Below, in pieces: positions 11,548 through 23,589 of a stretch of DNA of 64,000 bases. Position 1 is the stretch's first letter, and every line of letters begins with the position of its first letter. This DNA comes from Isoetes taiwanensis (taxonomy: Eukaryota; Streptophyta; Lycopodiopsida; Isoetales; Isoetaceae), in NCBI GenBank assembly GCA_021234155.1, contig JAJEKV010000038.1:11489190-11553189 (forward strand). Direction: 5' to 3'. The notes under the pieces are model-generated. The model was not told where the DNA came from. It saw only the letters and a list, made by a program, of their open reading frames with translations, and ran no database searches. The translations under genes and the position numbers were made by a program.

Positions 11548-12809
11548 CTAGCAAGTGGGCAAATCCGGAGGAGGTGGAGGGAGGGTTTGGTTCGGCTGAT
11601 TCCCATTTGTAACAATAAAGGCCATCTCCATTCCCCATGACATATGTCCATCAAAGTGGCAATGCAACAACCAAACACCTACAGCACAACAACATAGCAA
11701 CCACTTGTAAGACAAACATATATTATAGTTTAGGAAAGCGTGAATGCATGTTTCACTCAAATCACACCCCTTTTCTATGAAATTGTTAAGATGATAGATA
11801 GACTAGTACTATACAATTTCAGCCAGAACATGACATTACGCTTTTTGGGCTGGGAAGGGTGAGCTTTTTTACAGGACAGTGAAGGACAGTGATGGTACCT
11901 TCATTGCATGTTGGGGGTTTTAAATTTTTAAAGGAAGTATAAAACTAAATTACCTAATAAGTTACATGGTTTTGAAGGAAAGAAGAGGAGAAAAGAAAAC
12001 CTGGGTTATCAGCCTTGAATCTGAGAGCAGTCCAACCAGCCCGAGTAACCATGGCAGTATTTCTTCGAGACGGGTCAACAAGGTTAAAAACCAGCAGGAT
12101 CTGTGTTGAAATCATAGTTCCCCTCTCCATAACCAACAACGAAGTCATTACAATACAAGTGAAGGGGTGAGCTTCAGGGACGCCAGTGATGGTACCTTGG
12201 AGAACAAGCTGAACATTAGAACCAAACGGGATTTCTGCAACCTTGGTAGTAGCTGACGGATGCCTGGTTAAGAAGCTGCTGGCCAGTGAAGTTATAAGGG
12301 TTCAAAGGGCGTGAAGGAAAATCAGAGGTGTAGACGCCAGTAATGCCGTAGTAGTAAGCCTGCAATGGCTGGGTGCGTGGTGGTTGGAAGGTCATGTTGT
12401 TGATAGATGCTGCAAAGCTTTCCATTGTTGGGCCCTAAACAGTTGGACATTTGGCACTGCAGTGCAGGGCTCTTACATTTAGCGAGATCACGTAATACAG
12501 ATCCACGTCTACTGTCTGTGGCACCTCCACTGGGTATTCTTCTGAATCCAGACTCCTGGATTTCCGTTTGAGACCTGTTGAAGAAGACGGTATCATTCCT
12601 TAGCGGACGTTGCCTGGATAAACTGGATCTGGAGGAAGTATCTACTCCCTTCGTATCTTCTGGGAATCGCCGCTGCTGGTATTTCTTGTACGCTATTTGG
12701 CCCCAGTCTCTCAAACGGGGACACCAATTATGTAATACTGGGCTTCATTGCTTGATCTGCGACTAAGAACGTGTATGTCTGGCCCTGGTGAGATCAGAAA
12801 TGAGGTATT
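11548..12809 (-). pseudogene. Laccase, 5'-truncated duplicate
   Basis: Minus-strand copy of the last two exons of the laccase at 19,353-21,738. Exon 6 (11,678-11,548) is intact, with [12 protein letters not shown], and ends with the same PTC stop. Exon 5 runs from the duplication breakpoint near 12,809 to a conserved donor at 12,001. It is broken by indels near 12,060-12,150, 12,240, 12,420-12,480, 12,550 and 12,650. Exons 1-4 and the promoter are missing because the 7.8-kb unit ends inside exon 5. It cannot make a full laccase. Some of the indels fall at CTG/CAG sites and may be sequencing errors, but the truncation is structural. Confidence 0.9.
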
Positions 12810-13276
12810 AGCAATACGTATTGTAGCTAAAGGGCTCGGCTGAGAACTTAAGCACTTCGGGTGTCTTCAACGCTTTACAAAACAAACGGTTCCAAGTGTA
12901 TCATTATCGTCATTCTCACATGCTTATATTTGCTCATTCCGGCGGTTTAGGCAAGATCCTAGCAGCCATAGATGGAAACAACGATTAATTTCGAGTTTAT
13001 CCCACGGGCATTACGTTGAAAAGCGGCTTGTTCCCGATTCGAATTATCCCACATGCATACCTTCAATAAAGGGCTTATTCACAACCATTGGAATTTTTCG
13101 AATTTAAACAAACCTTCCCCTTAATCATGTTAGCTTTTGCTCCATTGACAACTAGCTTTTTGCTTCAAGCATGAAACAATCAATCATTCATTTTTATCAT
13201 CGACAACTCAACATTTAACAATAAGTTCAAAAATAAAGATAAATTATATATGTGAAAAAAATGGCCCATTCAATGG

Positions 13277-14270
13277 TTGAACAACGGTCGGTTTGGCGAG
13301 ATAAGCGGCCCGGATGGTGATCCGGTACTTTGCTCTTATTGGTCTATCATTTTTCCCGCTCCCCTATTGTGCTTTCTGAACTATAGCCGATTCTCTTCAG
13401 CTTCGATTCTCTTCCATTTCATGCGATTTTTCTTACGTCTTGGCCGGTGGCTCATCTTTCTTACGGAGATGGCTTTCGGTTTGTTTTTGCTCCTCTCGCT
13501 CTATGCTTTACGGATTACCATAAACCATAGCCGATTTCTCTTACAGCCGATTTCCAGCCCGACTTTCTTCTTGCCTATTTCTCTTACGGTAATGGCGCCG
13601 GTGGTGCTTAGCTTCATTCTTTTTTGTTGTCAGAAGCTTCTCGTTTGCATTGGAAAAGCTTGCTGCTAAGAGCTTAAAATTTTCTGTTTTCATGCCCGAT
13701 CTGCAACGTTTCTTATCTTACGGCGATGGCACTCACTTTTGTTTATGTCACTTATGAAAATGAGCTTGAGATCAGAGAAGCAAGCATCCGCCGAGCCTTT
13801 GACAGTCAGGATCAGAGTGGAGGTGGTGGCTTTATTAGCCGAGGGAGTTACGCTTGAAGTATTGGCACAAGCAAATGTAAAGATGCCTCGGGACATGGTA
13901 GACAATTTCTTGTAGAGGAGACATTATTGTTTGGAATGATTTACGGCAAGACCTTACGCAAGTTGACAAAAGCGGAGGGGGCTGAAGGATGATGAATCTT
14001 CAATGTGCAAGAAGGTCTTGAGCTCTACCATTTTAATGGGATTGCAAAAATGGTTGTCAATGCATCTGCGGTGGATGATGTGATACAAATGAGGCCAAGG
14101 CCCGACAAGGCTAAGGGTTTTACGTTCAGTGGACTCAATTCAATGCTCCTAGAAAGTGCCGAATCATCTAAGGATGGGAAATCATCTTCGTGGAGAAAGA
14201 ACCGCACAACATGCTCCTCTTGTTGATTTGCATTCGAGCGAGGTTGGTGCGGTGATGCACCTAGCATTGT
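13277..14270 (+). other. Gene-like segment of unknown family (copy 2)
   Basis: Counterpart of the segment at 5,497-6,480. Here the frame reads EASIRRAFDSQDQSGGGGFI near 13,790 and ELYHFNGIAKMVVNASAVDD near 14,020, so the two copies preserve different parts of the frame. At 13,600-14,300 this copy repeatedly reads TTACG where copy 1 reads TTCTG. Combining both copies would be needed to judge whether an intact gene exists. Family unknown. Confidence 0.35.
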
Positions 14271-15124
14271 ATGAACTCGGAATTTTGTTTTTCATTTTGT
14301 TGTTTTACGTAATACAACATAAAGAAGGGTTGGGGCTGTACTTTTGTTCGATCGCTCATACAAATATGGTGGCTGGTTGTCACTCTGTTTTTTCCTTCGG
14401 AAATGCTTGCTTTCTGACCCTCTAACTCATTTTTTGTGGTTGTAGGAAAAGATCAGAGAACTTCGGTGTGTCGCGCGGTCATAGTTTGGCCGCCTTTTCT
14501 TTGCCCCTTTTGATGCCTCTCCTTCATAACAATTGAATCCTTTCTTTCTTTTATCCGTTCTTTTTTTTTTTTCCTTGTTCAATTCTTTTCGATTACCTTA
14601 TCTATTTTGAGAGAGCTCCTTTAGAAGGATGTGTAATTTTTGGCATTTTTTTGCGCTTTAAGTATCTTCATTAATTGGGGAAGGAGTTGATGCTGGTGCA
14701 GCAGAGTTTGAAGCTGGCCTTGGAGATAAACATCGCATATGCTTTTCTTATTTACGTCTCAACCAAGATCCGCAAAGATATCGACCGCCTTTATTGTTTA
14801 TGGGTTATGAAAGTGATTATTTTTGAATTTTACTAAGAAAACTTCAGCCGAGCTTTTTTGAATGCAGTGAAATTTCTTATCTTAGAAATGAAGCACATTT
14901 ATCTGGAAAAAAAAAGCTAAAGAAAACATGAACTAATTTGCTCAACTCAAGTGAAACAAAACTAAAGCAAATGTAAACCAGTTTGCTTAAATAAAATGTG
15001 AGGTTGAATTTGATTGCAATTTCAAATTATTATGCCTTTATTGGAATTGTTTGGGTTCGATTCAAAAAGGCTTTTTAGAAATAAATAAGATGAATCAAAG
15101 CACGATTTATGAAGTTTTTAATTT

Positions 15125-15380
15125 ATGTAGCCACGTGTCAATATTCTAGTTAAAATAAATAATGTTTTTTTTTTTTTTTTAAAGCCACACGTTACATATT
15201 TCATTGGCTAAAATAATGCTTTTTATTAGTTAAAATAACGCTTTTTATTTAAAAGCATGCCGCGTTTTTATATGTCATTGTTTACGTGTTTAAAAAGTAT
15301 GCCACGATGTCGATATTTGATTAGTTAAAATATTTTTTTATTTAAAAAAGTATGCCACATGTCAATATTTCATTAGCTAA
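15125..15380. repeat. CACGTG-containing AT-rich tandem repeat (copy 2)
   Basis: Second copy of the array at 7,321-7,575. Several cores are altered (CCGCGTTTTT, CCACGATGTC) and one poly(T) run is longer. Confidence 0.6.
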
Positions 15381-16037
15381 AAGGCAATTAAAAAACAACA
15401 CCTTGTTTTTCCTATATGTTATTATAATGCTCTTTTACATGTCCTTATTTTAGATATAATGCTTTTTACATGTTCTTATTTTAGAACAACAATACTTAAT
15501 AGCACTAAAAACAATAGATAGATTTCAATAACACGCGTGTCGTTCTCTTATAAATAACATGTGCTTTTTTAAAAACCATTGTTGTAAGTTAGTCTTTCAC
15601 GATAGCAATATTTAAATCTCGTGTCTTATTTTAAGGAAAACAACACGTGGCTCCTTAAAAAAACAGTCGAAAAAAACCACACGTCGAAAAAGTTCGGTAA
15701 AAACAACACTGAAAAAAAAGGACACGTTGACAAAAAAAACAAAAAGTGCCAGAAAAACCACCGTGGAATTTTTTTGCCAAAAAACCACTGTCTCTTTGTG
15801 CAAATCCGGATAAACGGGCCACGTGGACTTTTGGGGCCATTTTGGTGTTGTTTTTGGCATAAAACAACACTTCCGTCTGGTAAAAACAACCGTGGACCAA
15901 AAATCGGGTCGGTGTGTGGCGTAACATTCTAATGCATGTCATGTATTGACAAACACTTCATAACAATCATGTGTGGATATGTTATGCACGAGGCTTAGAT
16001 GACAACGTTGCAAATATGTGCAAAGAAATAGTTGACC

Positions 16038-16590
16038 GATGATCCCCACAAAGGTAGGGAGTCTTGTGCTATAGGATACAACTCCACAAAGATAAGTGGA
16101 ATGAATCATATATCGAGAGAAAGTTCTCATAAAATTTGAACTGATAGTAGGTTATTCTACAATCGTATGGATTGTAGATTTCCACAAAAACCTATCAAAA
16201 TAAAACATTATATGATTATATTGATGCATACATATTCTTCGTACTCGTTTATTTGAAGAAGACAATAAAATTTTACGCTTAACATTGAACACACTAGCTT
16301 AGCCTTACAACATATTCTCAAATCCAACGTCGTATACTGATGATCCCCACAAAGGTGGGGAGTCTTGTGTTTATAGGACACAACTCCACAAAGATGTGTG
16401 GAATAAATCATATATTGAGAGAAAGTTCCCCTGAGATTTGAAGTGATACTAGATTATTCTACAATCGTATGGGTTGTAGAGTCCCACACAAACCTACCAA
16501 AACAAAACCTGGTACGTTTGTGTTGATGTATACATAGTGTTGATACTCTTGTATTTGAAGAAGATAGGGATAGGGATAAGGATAGAAATT
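16038..16590. repeat. 301-bp tandem duplication with internal hairpin (copy 2)
   Basis: Same structure as at 8,237-8,790, with units starting at 16,038 and 16,339. The CTACAATCGTATGG.TTGTAG hairpin is kept in both units. Confidence 0.8.
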
Positions 16591-16647
16591 AAATAGAAAA
16601 AATGAAAAAAATTTGCGGGAAACCGCAAATGAGGCGTTAAAAAAGAG

Positions 16648-17570
16648 GTTTATGGATCATATATGATGATTTCCCGCGCGCGCTCCTGGCTACGGCCGGC
16701 TTCTTCAACGCCATGGCTATGGCAATTATCATCTGGTGGGCATACTCTACGCACAAGTATTTTGTTCCTCCTTCCTTTTACTCTTGATTTTTCCTTTAGA
16801 TCGAGTAACAGAACTGTTATGTTTGAAATACAGGAACTTGCTGGATGGAAAGATTCAATGAAACGTTTGCGATGGCAATGGCAGATGAGGCGCGACTTAC
16901 GGGTCGCCTCCCGGCAATGAACACCGAGTCTTCCGCGGCACCCAAGGCATGCTCGTGCTTCCTTTCGTTTCCCTTGAGTTTAATAGTCGATTAACTGCTC
17001 TGTCTAATTTGAATGTAGGGAACTGCTCTGGTCTGTGAATCCTTGATGATTTGAAAGTTTTCTTCTGGAAGTCCAACTTCATTATTTACAGCTCTACTCT
17101 TTGATCCCGCTATGCCATAAACCAGCGAGCTACACATGTGAAGTTCTTTGTTGCCTTAATCTTTCATTTGACTTAAAGTTTTCTTTGTGGAATGAACTGA
17201 GTTTGAGATTTCCAGGATCCAACACCTGCATGACAAAGGTGATAGATAAGCACCCTTGCTTGTACTCTGTTAGATTTTCACATATCTCCCTTTGCTTCCA
17301 AGATAACCATTTTATTTGCATGTTATTCTGCTTCTTGCACAGACGGTGTAGTTAAGCACCCTTGTACTCTATTAGATTTTTACATGTCTCCCTTTGCTTC
17401 CAAAATAACCATTTTATTTGCATATTATTCTTCTTCTTGCACAGAAGCTATGGCGAATAACTGTAACTTGCACCAGAATCCTAATGTCAAATCTGCGAAC
17501 ACACGCCTATGGTCTCAAAGCAGTTTTGGCACGCCCCAAGGTCTCTCGTGAGATCGCTTACATTTGATAT
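16648..17570 (+). other. Candidate multi-exon gene, unrecognised (copy 2)
   Basis: Counterpart of 8,850-9,770. The last exon-like block is better preserved here: KLWRITVTCTRILMSNLRTH followed by AYGLKAVLARPK up to a possible donor near 17,540. The second block is damaged near 16,893 (GCGCGACTTACGGGTCGC against GCGCTCAGCTTACGGCTG in copy 1). Family unknown. Confidence 0.35.
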
Positions 17571-18103
17571 TTCTAGCTCACGACTCCCAAATAGATTAAA
17601 AGCTCTATGTTCTGCGTTTGCGGGGGTTCAATCAGGATCGACTTTATTTATTAAGCATTTGTGGTCGCTCCTTTGAAAGACATTGCTAAATTGGTTCCAG
17701 AAACTTGCCATAGTCCTGCCACAGCCAAATGCCTTGTTCCTTTGCTTTTTCCTCATCGGCTGTCTTGAGAGAAATCATTGAAAGATAGCTCTGCTATACC
17801 ATTTGCCAATTCCTAATTCCTGCATAATAACATTCTAGTAGCGGTTCTTTGCTAAATGATTCTTAGCTAAGTGCACTAGAATGCAAACTAATAAGAGTTG
17901 GGAGTGACAGTCATTATGCTTATGCTTGGGAAAAATGGAAATATTAGGGTTCAAATCCCTGGGCACCTTGAACCTACTAAATCGATCATCAATGTTTATT
18001 CTGCTCGAATAAAAAAAAATATTATGCTAACTAAACTTGCATGTAGATTATCTCCTTTTGTTCTAAAACAATAGTTGGATGTACAATGAGCATTTCTTGA
18101 TTT

Positions 18104-18200
18104 GTTATAGAAACCAATACCAATTTCGTATAACAAAACCACTGAATGTTTGATTATAGAAACCAATACCAATTTCGTATAACAAAACCACTGAATGTTT
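18104..18200. repeat. 49-bp perfect tandem duplication (copy 2)
   Basis: Copy of the duplication at 10,304-10,401 in the second large unit, without visible change. Confidence 0.85.
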
Positions 18201-18996
18201 GATGGAGAAACTCAAAATCATTATGTATACATAGTGGCAATGATTTCCATGTTGAGTATGCCTTCTTATATTTAGTAAATCTGTAGTAATTACATTTCCA
18301 AAGCAATATTGATTTGTCCCAATTTAAAGATGCAAGCCCTTACTATTTTGATGGCAAAACCATTACCATTTAACCTATAATATTTTCATAAAAAATTGGC
18401 ACAATTTGTTGCATGGAAGAACATTGATTCCTATGAAAAGACATAGACAACTTTTTCTCGAAACCACACTAGATGCAGATTCAATTAAAACAAATTTCGT
18501 TAGTGGTTTAAGGTCTATATTATAAACTGTATCACATATCCAAAACACAGTAATAAAGCACTATTATCAACTAGAGAAACAAACTACCATAAATAACTAT
18601 GAAGGTGAACAATGCTAATAAACTAGGATAACAAATCATAAGTAGGAACCATGCTATTTAACTGGCAGCAGTTATTCAACATATTAACCCACTTAGTGAT
18701 ATCACTTTATTTTAGTGGTTTCATGTAAAAATTGTTGTGAAAAACTGGTATTGATTCTTTTTTGGGAGCCTTGTGTAGCAGTTAGTTATGCTCGACCTAT
18801 CCTCATTGAAGAGAGGTCGTTAAGAGATGGATCCATTATTATAGTCTACCATCCATCATATTTTCTTCTCATTAACCTAACAGTTGGTTCATAAAACCAA
18901 TGTTATTGAGTAGTGCATGTGTGACTTCAAAGTACTTTAGTTTTGAACTGACACCAAGATGGACGTCACACAAATTCAACTCTATAAGCAAATCAG

Positions 18997-19047
18997 TAAA
19001 GAGAAATGTTCGCGGCGGCCTTGGCCGCCGCGATAAATTTCTTGTAG
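18997..19047. mobile_element. CACTA-like mini-palindrome
   Basis: AGAGAAATGTT is followed by a perfect GC-rich inverted repeat (GCGGCGGCC, TTGG centre, CCGCCGC) and then GATAAATTTCTTGTAG. Read on the minus strand the end is CTACAAGAAATTTATCGCGGC, close to the CACTACAAGAAA ends of plant CACTA elements. It lies about 300 bp downstream of the laccase stop codon. Related copies are at 28,537, 34,078 and 51,158. Confidence 0.6.
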
Positions 19048-19352
19048 CATAAATGTATTCGTGATTTCATTGCCCCACGTTTGTTTGCGAAGCAATTTCC
19101 AAATATAACTTCATTGCTTCAATGAATCAATTTCCAAATGTAAGGTGTATTTTACATGCTCCAACTTATGCCGGGCATCATAGAGCTTGTTTTCAAGTAT
19201 TGTATATGTATACTTAACGCTAAAATTTGAACTGCTATATCACATCTGCAAGATCTAGCTGGTGGGCCAATCCAAACAAGCTTGATTTTCAAGTATTCTA
19301 AAGGGACACTTCTCCCTAAATCATTTGAAGTGGTGTATCACCTCCACAAGAT

Positions 19353-21738
19353 CTAGCAAGTGGGCAAATCCGGAGGAGGTGGAGGGAGGGTTTGGTTCGG
19401 CTGATTCCCATTTGTAACAATAAAGGCCATCTCCATTCCCCATGACATATGTCCATCAAAGTGGCAATGCAACAACCAAACACCTACAGCACAACATAGC
19501 AACCACTTGTAAGACAAACATATATTATAGTTTAGGAAAGCGTGAATGCATGTTTCACTCAAATCACACCCCTTTTCTATGAAATTGTTAAGATGATAGA
19601 TAGACTAGTACTATACAATTTCAGCCAGAACATGACATTACGCTTTTGGGCTGGGAAGGGTGAGCTTTTTTTTACAGGACAGTGAAGGACAGTGATGGTA
19701 CCTTCATTGCATGTTGGGGTTTTCAAATTTTTAAAGGAAGTATAAAACTAAATTACCTAATAAGTTACATGGTTTTGAAGGAAAAGAAGAGGAGAAAAGA
19801 AAACCTGGGTTATCAGCCTTGAATCTGAGAGCAGTCCAACCAGCCCGAGTAACCATGGCAGTATTTCTTCGAGACGGGTCAACAAGGTTAAAACCAGCAG
19901 GATCTGTGTTGAAATCATAGTTCCCCTCTCCATAACCAACAACGTAGAAGTCATTACCATGCAAGTGAAAGGGGTGAGCTTCAGGGACGCCAGTGATGGT
20001 ACCTTGGAGAACAAGCTGAACATTAGAACCAAACGGGATTTCTGCAACCTTGGTAGCCCTGACGGATGCCTGGTTAAGAAGCTGCTGGCCAGTGTAGTTA
20101 TAGGGGTTCAAAGGGCGTGAAGGAAAATCAGAGGTGTAGACGCCAGTAATGCCGTAGTAGTAAGCCTGCAGAATGGCTGTGCGTGGTGATTGGAAGGTCA
20201 TGTTGTTGATAGATGCTGCAAAGCTTCCATTGTTGGGCCCTAAACAGTTGGACACATTTGGCACTGCAGTGCAGGGCTCTACATTTAGCGAGATCACGTA
20301 ATACAGATCCACGTCTACTGTCTGTGGCACCTCCACTGGGTATTCTTCTGAATCCAGACTCCTGATTTCCGTTTGAGACCTGTTGAAGAAGACGGTATCA
20401 TTCCTTAGCGGGACGTTGCCTGGATAAACTGGATCTGAGGAAGTATCTGCTCCTTCGTATCTCAGAATCGCCGCTGCTGGTATTTCTTGTACGCTATTTG
20501 GCCCCAGTCTCTCAAACGGGGACACCACTATGTAATACTGGCCTATTGCTTGATCTGCAGTGACTAAGAACGTGTATGTCTGGCCTGGTGAGATCAGAAA
20601 TGAGGTATTTGTAACCTGCTTTGTGTAGGATGCGTCAGTTTCTACTACTGTTAGACTGTGATTTGCTATTGTAATAAAGAGATCGGTTTCTAAGGCATTG
20701 TTTATCACTCTCAGTAGATGTGTTGTGCCCTTCTTAACAGTTACAATCTCTGTGTCATCTGCAAATAAAAACCCAAAACCACATAAGGATTCAATAAAAC
20801 TATGCACAAATCAAATTGAATTGGTTGTGAATTTGTATGATTGATTTACCAATGCCAGAACAGTTATAGAGGGGTCCAGGGTAACCGTTGATCAGATAAG
20901 CATCGGATAAAGCAAAGCCATTTCCATTTATTAGTGCCTGCCTTTCAACCTCCTGAATATCAGCATTCCACCATTCCCCTACAAAATCAAGAGCCAATTG
21001 ACTGTATGAAATCTGAAACCTAGATAAGAAAAAATCTCCTGTACGAGAAAATGTTGGAAAAGGCAATCCGATTAAGTTATCTATTTACCCAGTGTCAGAA
21101 CATGGTCTCCATCAGGCGTTGGAAATGGAAGACTTTTATTAGCAGGAGGGTCTATAACAATTGCTCCATAGACTGTGCCCCTTAGCCAGGATATATGCGC
21201 ATGCCAAAACAGAGTTCCCTGTTGATCCGGCACAGAAAAGTTGTATACATACGACCTGCCAGTTTGAATTGGACATTGTGATATATATGCAGCCCCATCT
21301 GCCCAGGATGTCAGTCTTTGATTTATTCCATGCCTGCAGAAAACAAGTCAATCATTTTGGTATACTTAGAAGGGATAGGGTTCCTTAAGCAGAATACTTA
21401 ACAGACGCACCAGTGAATTGTGATGTTGGTTGGAACTAAATTGGTCACATTTATGATAACTCTGTCCCCTCTGGTTAGATGAATCGTTGGTCCTGGAGAT
21501 TGCCCATTTACTGCTACAATTTCCTTACTGGCACATCCAACTGTGTAGTTTGCATAATCAATCTGTCATAAGACACACAAACAACTATTAGAAATCACGA
21601 ATCCAAATCTGAAACCCAAGGTAGGAGATGTAGATCGACCTCAAAATTGTAGTAACGAGTAATAGCACTTGTGCAATGGCAGCAGCTGAGCCAGACTGAA
21701 AGCAGAGGCAACAGAATTGTGAGACTGAGAATCTTCAT
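19353..21738 (-). CDS. LAC: Laccase (plant multicopper oxidase), six exons
   Basis: Secreted p-diphenol:O2 oxidoreductase of the cell wall; plant laccases oxidise monolignols and other phenolics. Exons (minus strand): 21,738-21,640, 21,562-21,411, 21,333-21,089, 20,978-20,850, 20,758-19,805 and 19,483-19,353. Lengths are 99, 152, 245, 129, 954 and 131 bp; the second to fourth equal the classical plant laccase pattern. All introns are GT-AG. The product is 569 residues. A signal peptide ([10 protein letters not shown]..., about residues 1-24) is followed by three cupredoxin domains. Copper ligands are complete: HWHG (83-86), WHAH (127-130), HPFHLHG (470-476) and HCHFDGH (532-538). The residue after the final GHMSWG is Met543, the T1 axial position, where most plant laccases have Leu. 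The first ATG giving a signal peptide was chosen as start. Exon 5 onward lies inside the second 7.8-kb repeat. Confidence 0.95.
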
Positions 21739-21776
21739 TGCGTAAGGTTTTTCTCCAACCAACTTGAAGCTTATAT

Positions 21777-21821
21777 CTTATATAAGTTGAGATGTAAACT
21801 GGACGTGGATTGGACGTGGAT
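21777..21821 (-). promoter_or_regulatory. Laccase core promoter: TATA box and paired ACGTGG motifs
   Basis: On the minus strand TATATAAG lies at 21,784-21,777, about 40 bp before the laccase ATG. Just upstream TGGACGTGGAT is repeated twice in tandem (21,800-21,810 and 21,811-21,821, plus-strand reading), giving two ACGT cores of the bZIP-binding type. The short TATA-to-ATG distance implies a leader of about 10-15 nt unless another promoter is used. Function is inferred. Confidence 0.4.
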
Positions 21822-22035
21822 GTAGAAACAGTCCTACACGCTAATTTGATATAACTTGTACGGCTAGTTACATGCTCTTGACTTTGCTTCTTGACACATG
21901 TACATATTTTGTTCAATGATTATGACTATGTACCTAATTCACTATATAATATATATTAATGAACAGTTTGAACATCTCATTTCGTGTTGTGGAATAGAAA
22001 CAAAGAAGGCAATCCCATAGCCTCAAGCCACCTGC

Positions 22036-22081
22036 TGAATCCAGGAGCGCTCGATGCTCCCGATTAGCGCTCCTGGATTCA
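22036..22081. repeat. Perfect 16-bp hairpin
   Basis: TGAATCCAGGAGCGCT and its exact reverse complement are separated by 14 bp (22,052-22,065). No T run follows and no gene ends here, so it is more likely a small foldback element than a terminator. Confidence 0.8.
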
Positions 22082-22138
22082 ATAGGTACATTGGTGCTAG
22101 GAGAATGCGCAATTCCTTTAGTATTTCACGACGTTATT

Positions 22139-22262
22139 CAAACACTTACTGGATTCTAGAGGTTTCTTGAATGTCACTTTCTATTTCAAGACATCAAACA
22201 AACACTTACCGAACTTTACAGGTTCCTTGAATGCCACTTTAGATTCTCATCAAGAATGGCAC
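22139..22262. repeat. About 60-bp degenerate tandem duplication
   Basis: CAAACACTTAC.G..T....AGGTT.CTTGAATG.CACTTT occurs at about 22,139 and 22,199 with roughly three quarters identity. The rest of 21,900-23,590 contains no convincing gene; short frames at 22,167-22,508 and 22,548-22,763 have no recognisable domain. Confidence 0.55.
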
Positions 22263-23125
22263 ATATATCTTGAAGAAAGCATAGCCAGTTTGCTTGACGT
22301 GAACATTTTGATAACTGAATTTAAATATAAGTTTTTTGCTACAGTTCTTATGAAGTATCATACTTTGAACATGAGTTTGGAGTTGCCAAATCTATTATAT
22401 TCCAAACATAACATCGCTTGTTGGATTGTCCTTATCAATGAAAGGCCATGCTTAGATGGACTAGGCACCATTGTTGAAATTGCGATAGCTTATTTATTCT
22501 GCTTGTAGGACAACCCTACCTTTGTCTCCCATGACATTGACATCATTTTGTTTGCTTCAATGACAATTGTGTCAATATACCATATGTTGCTCTATTGGGT
22601 TATAGTAGGTGTCATTAAGATACATTTCACGATGCCATCACAATATATTGGAGCTCCATCATTGTGCTTCATATATATGCTATGGAACGGAAGTAGTTAC
22701 ATTGTTCTTATCATAGCCATGCATACAATGAGTATGTATTTTGGCACTTTTTGTTGCCACTAAGTTAAGAAAGTCACAACAATAGTGTATTACACGGATT
22801 GTATAGGATTATATACACCAATCCAATCAACCCCCCCCGGGCGCAGGGGATATTAACTTAGAAGAGATAAGTGCATCTTTAATAGACAAACTATTAGTCA
22901 AAGAAATATTCAAAGTAGATATTGAATATGTTTACTGGCACTTTTGGCAAATAATTTGTTATTTCTTGAGTTGTATTTGGCTTTTACGATTTGTTGCTTT
23001 TTGAAGGACAGAAAGCAAACTGATTTCATAAGGTTTATTTATTTCTTAAACCATGGGGACAAAGATTATCAAGATATAGCCATTTCGATCCGTTAGATCT
23101 ACTAATGTTGAACAATTAGCAAGAG

Positions 23126-23300
23126 GAGATTATCACAATAGCCCTATAAGAGGTTATCATGATAATCTCCTGGAACAATCCTGGCTATTGATGTTGAGGT
23201 GCGTGGGATGGGAGATACTCTTCGCGATTTAAAGGGATTAAACCTCCCCTCTCGATGGTTATGTCTATATAACCCACCATAACCATCTCAGGGGAAGGCT
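23126..23300. repeat. Two neighbouring hairpins
   Basis: GGAGATTATCA and TGATAATCTCC form a hairpin (about 23,126-23,172). Further on, CCCCTCTCGATGGTTATG pairs with CATAACCATCTCAGGGG (about 23,246-23,295). Both are AT-rich noncoding. Origin is unknown, possibly small inverted-repeat transposons. Confidence 0.5.
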
Positions 23301-23589
23301 TAGCCCCTTCATAAAGTGTTATATAGAGGCTTGGCAATTTTAGATATTGGATATGTTAATAACCTTATACTTTTGGAGTTCGTTATTTCTTGAGTTTGTT
23401 GTACTTGGCTATGACCTTTTATATCATTTAAGTAGGCCCTTTATATTCTATTCTATTCTATCTTATATTATAATGTTATATTGTATTGAATGGATCAAGC
23501 CCTAATTTAAATGGCTGAGATCATCTGATTGAAAATGAAGGCTGAGATTTATCGCACGACTTTCCACTACGGTGATTAGTCATGATTTG

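Larger units (their letters stand above)
5044..12809. repeat. 7.8-kb tandem duplication, copy 1
   Basis: This unit begins AGCTAAAGGGCTCG and ends inside laccase exon 5 at GAGGTATT. The same unit starts again at 12,825 after roughly 15 bp of unmatched sequence. The two copies are collinear over the whole length (7,766 and 7,785 bp). Long stretches such as 9,800-11,200 are nearly identical, while other parts differ by many one- to three-base changes. Copy 1 holds a truncated laccase and one version each of two unrecognised gene-like segments. Confidence 0.95.
12825..20609. repeat. 7.8-kb tandem duplication, copy 2
   Basis: Direct repeat of the preceding unit, beginning AGCTAAAGGGCTCGG. It runs into laccase exon 5 and, unlike copy 1, continues into the rest of the laccase gene, so copy 2 is the arrangement that matches an intact locus. 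Differences from copy 1 cluster where one copy reads CTG or CAG and the other reads ACG, CG or CCG. Confidence 0.95.

Noticed and set aside
15621-15942. Frames rich in Lys/Asn or Phe/Cys near 7.8-8.1 and 15.6-15.9 kb
   Set aside because: Produced by AAAAACAACAC/ACACGTNGAC repeats; no motif and all three phases stay open.
22036-22081. Intrinsic terminator
   Set aside because: The hairpin is perfect, but there is no T tract and the genome is nuclear eukaryotic.
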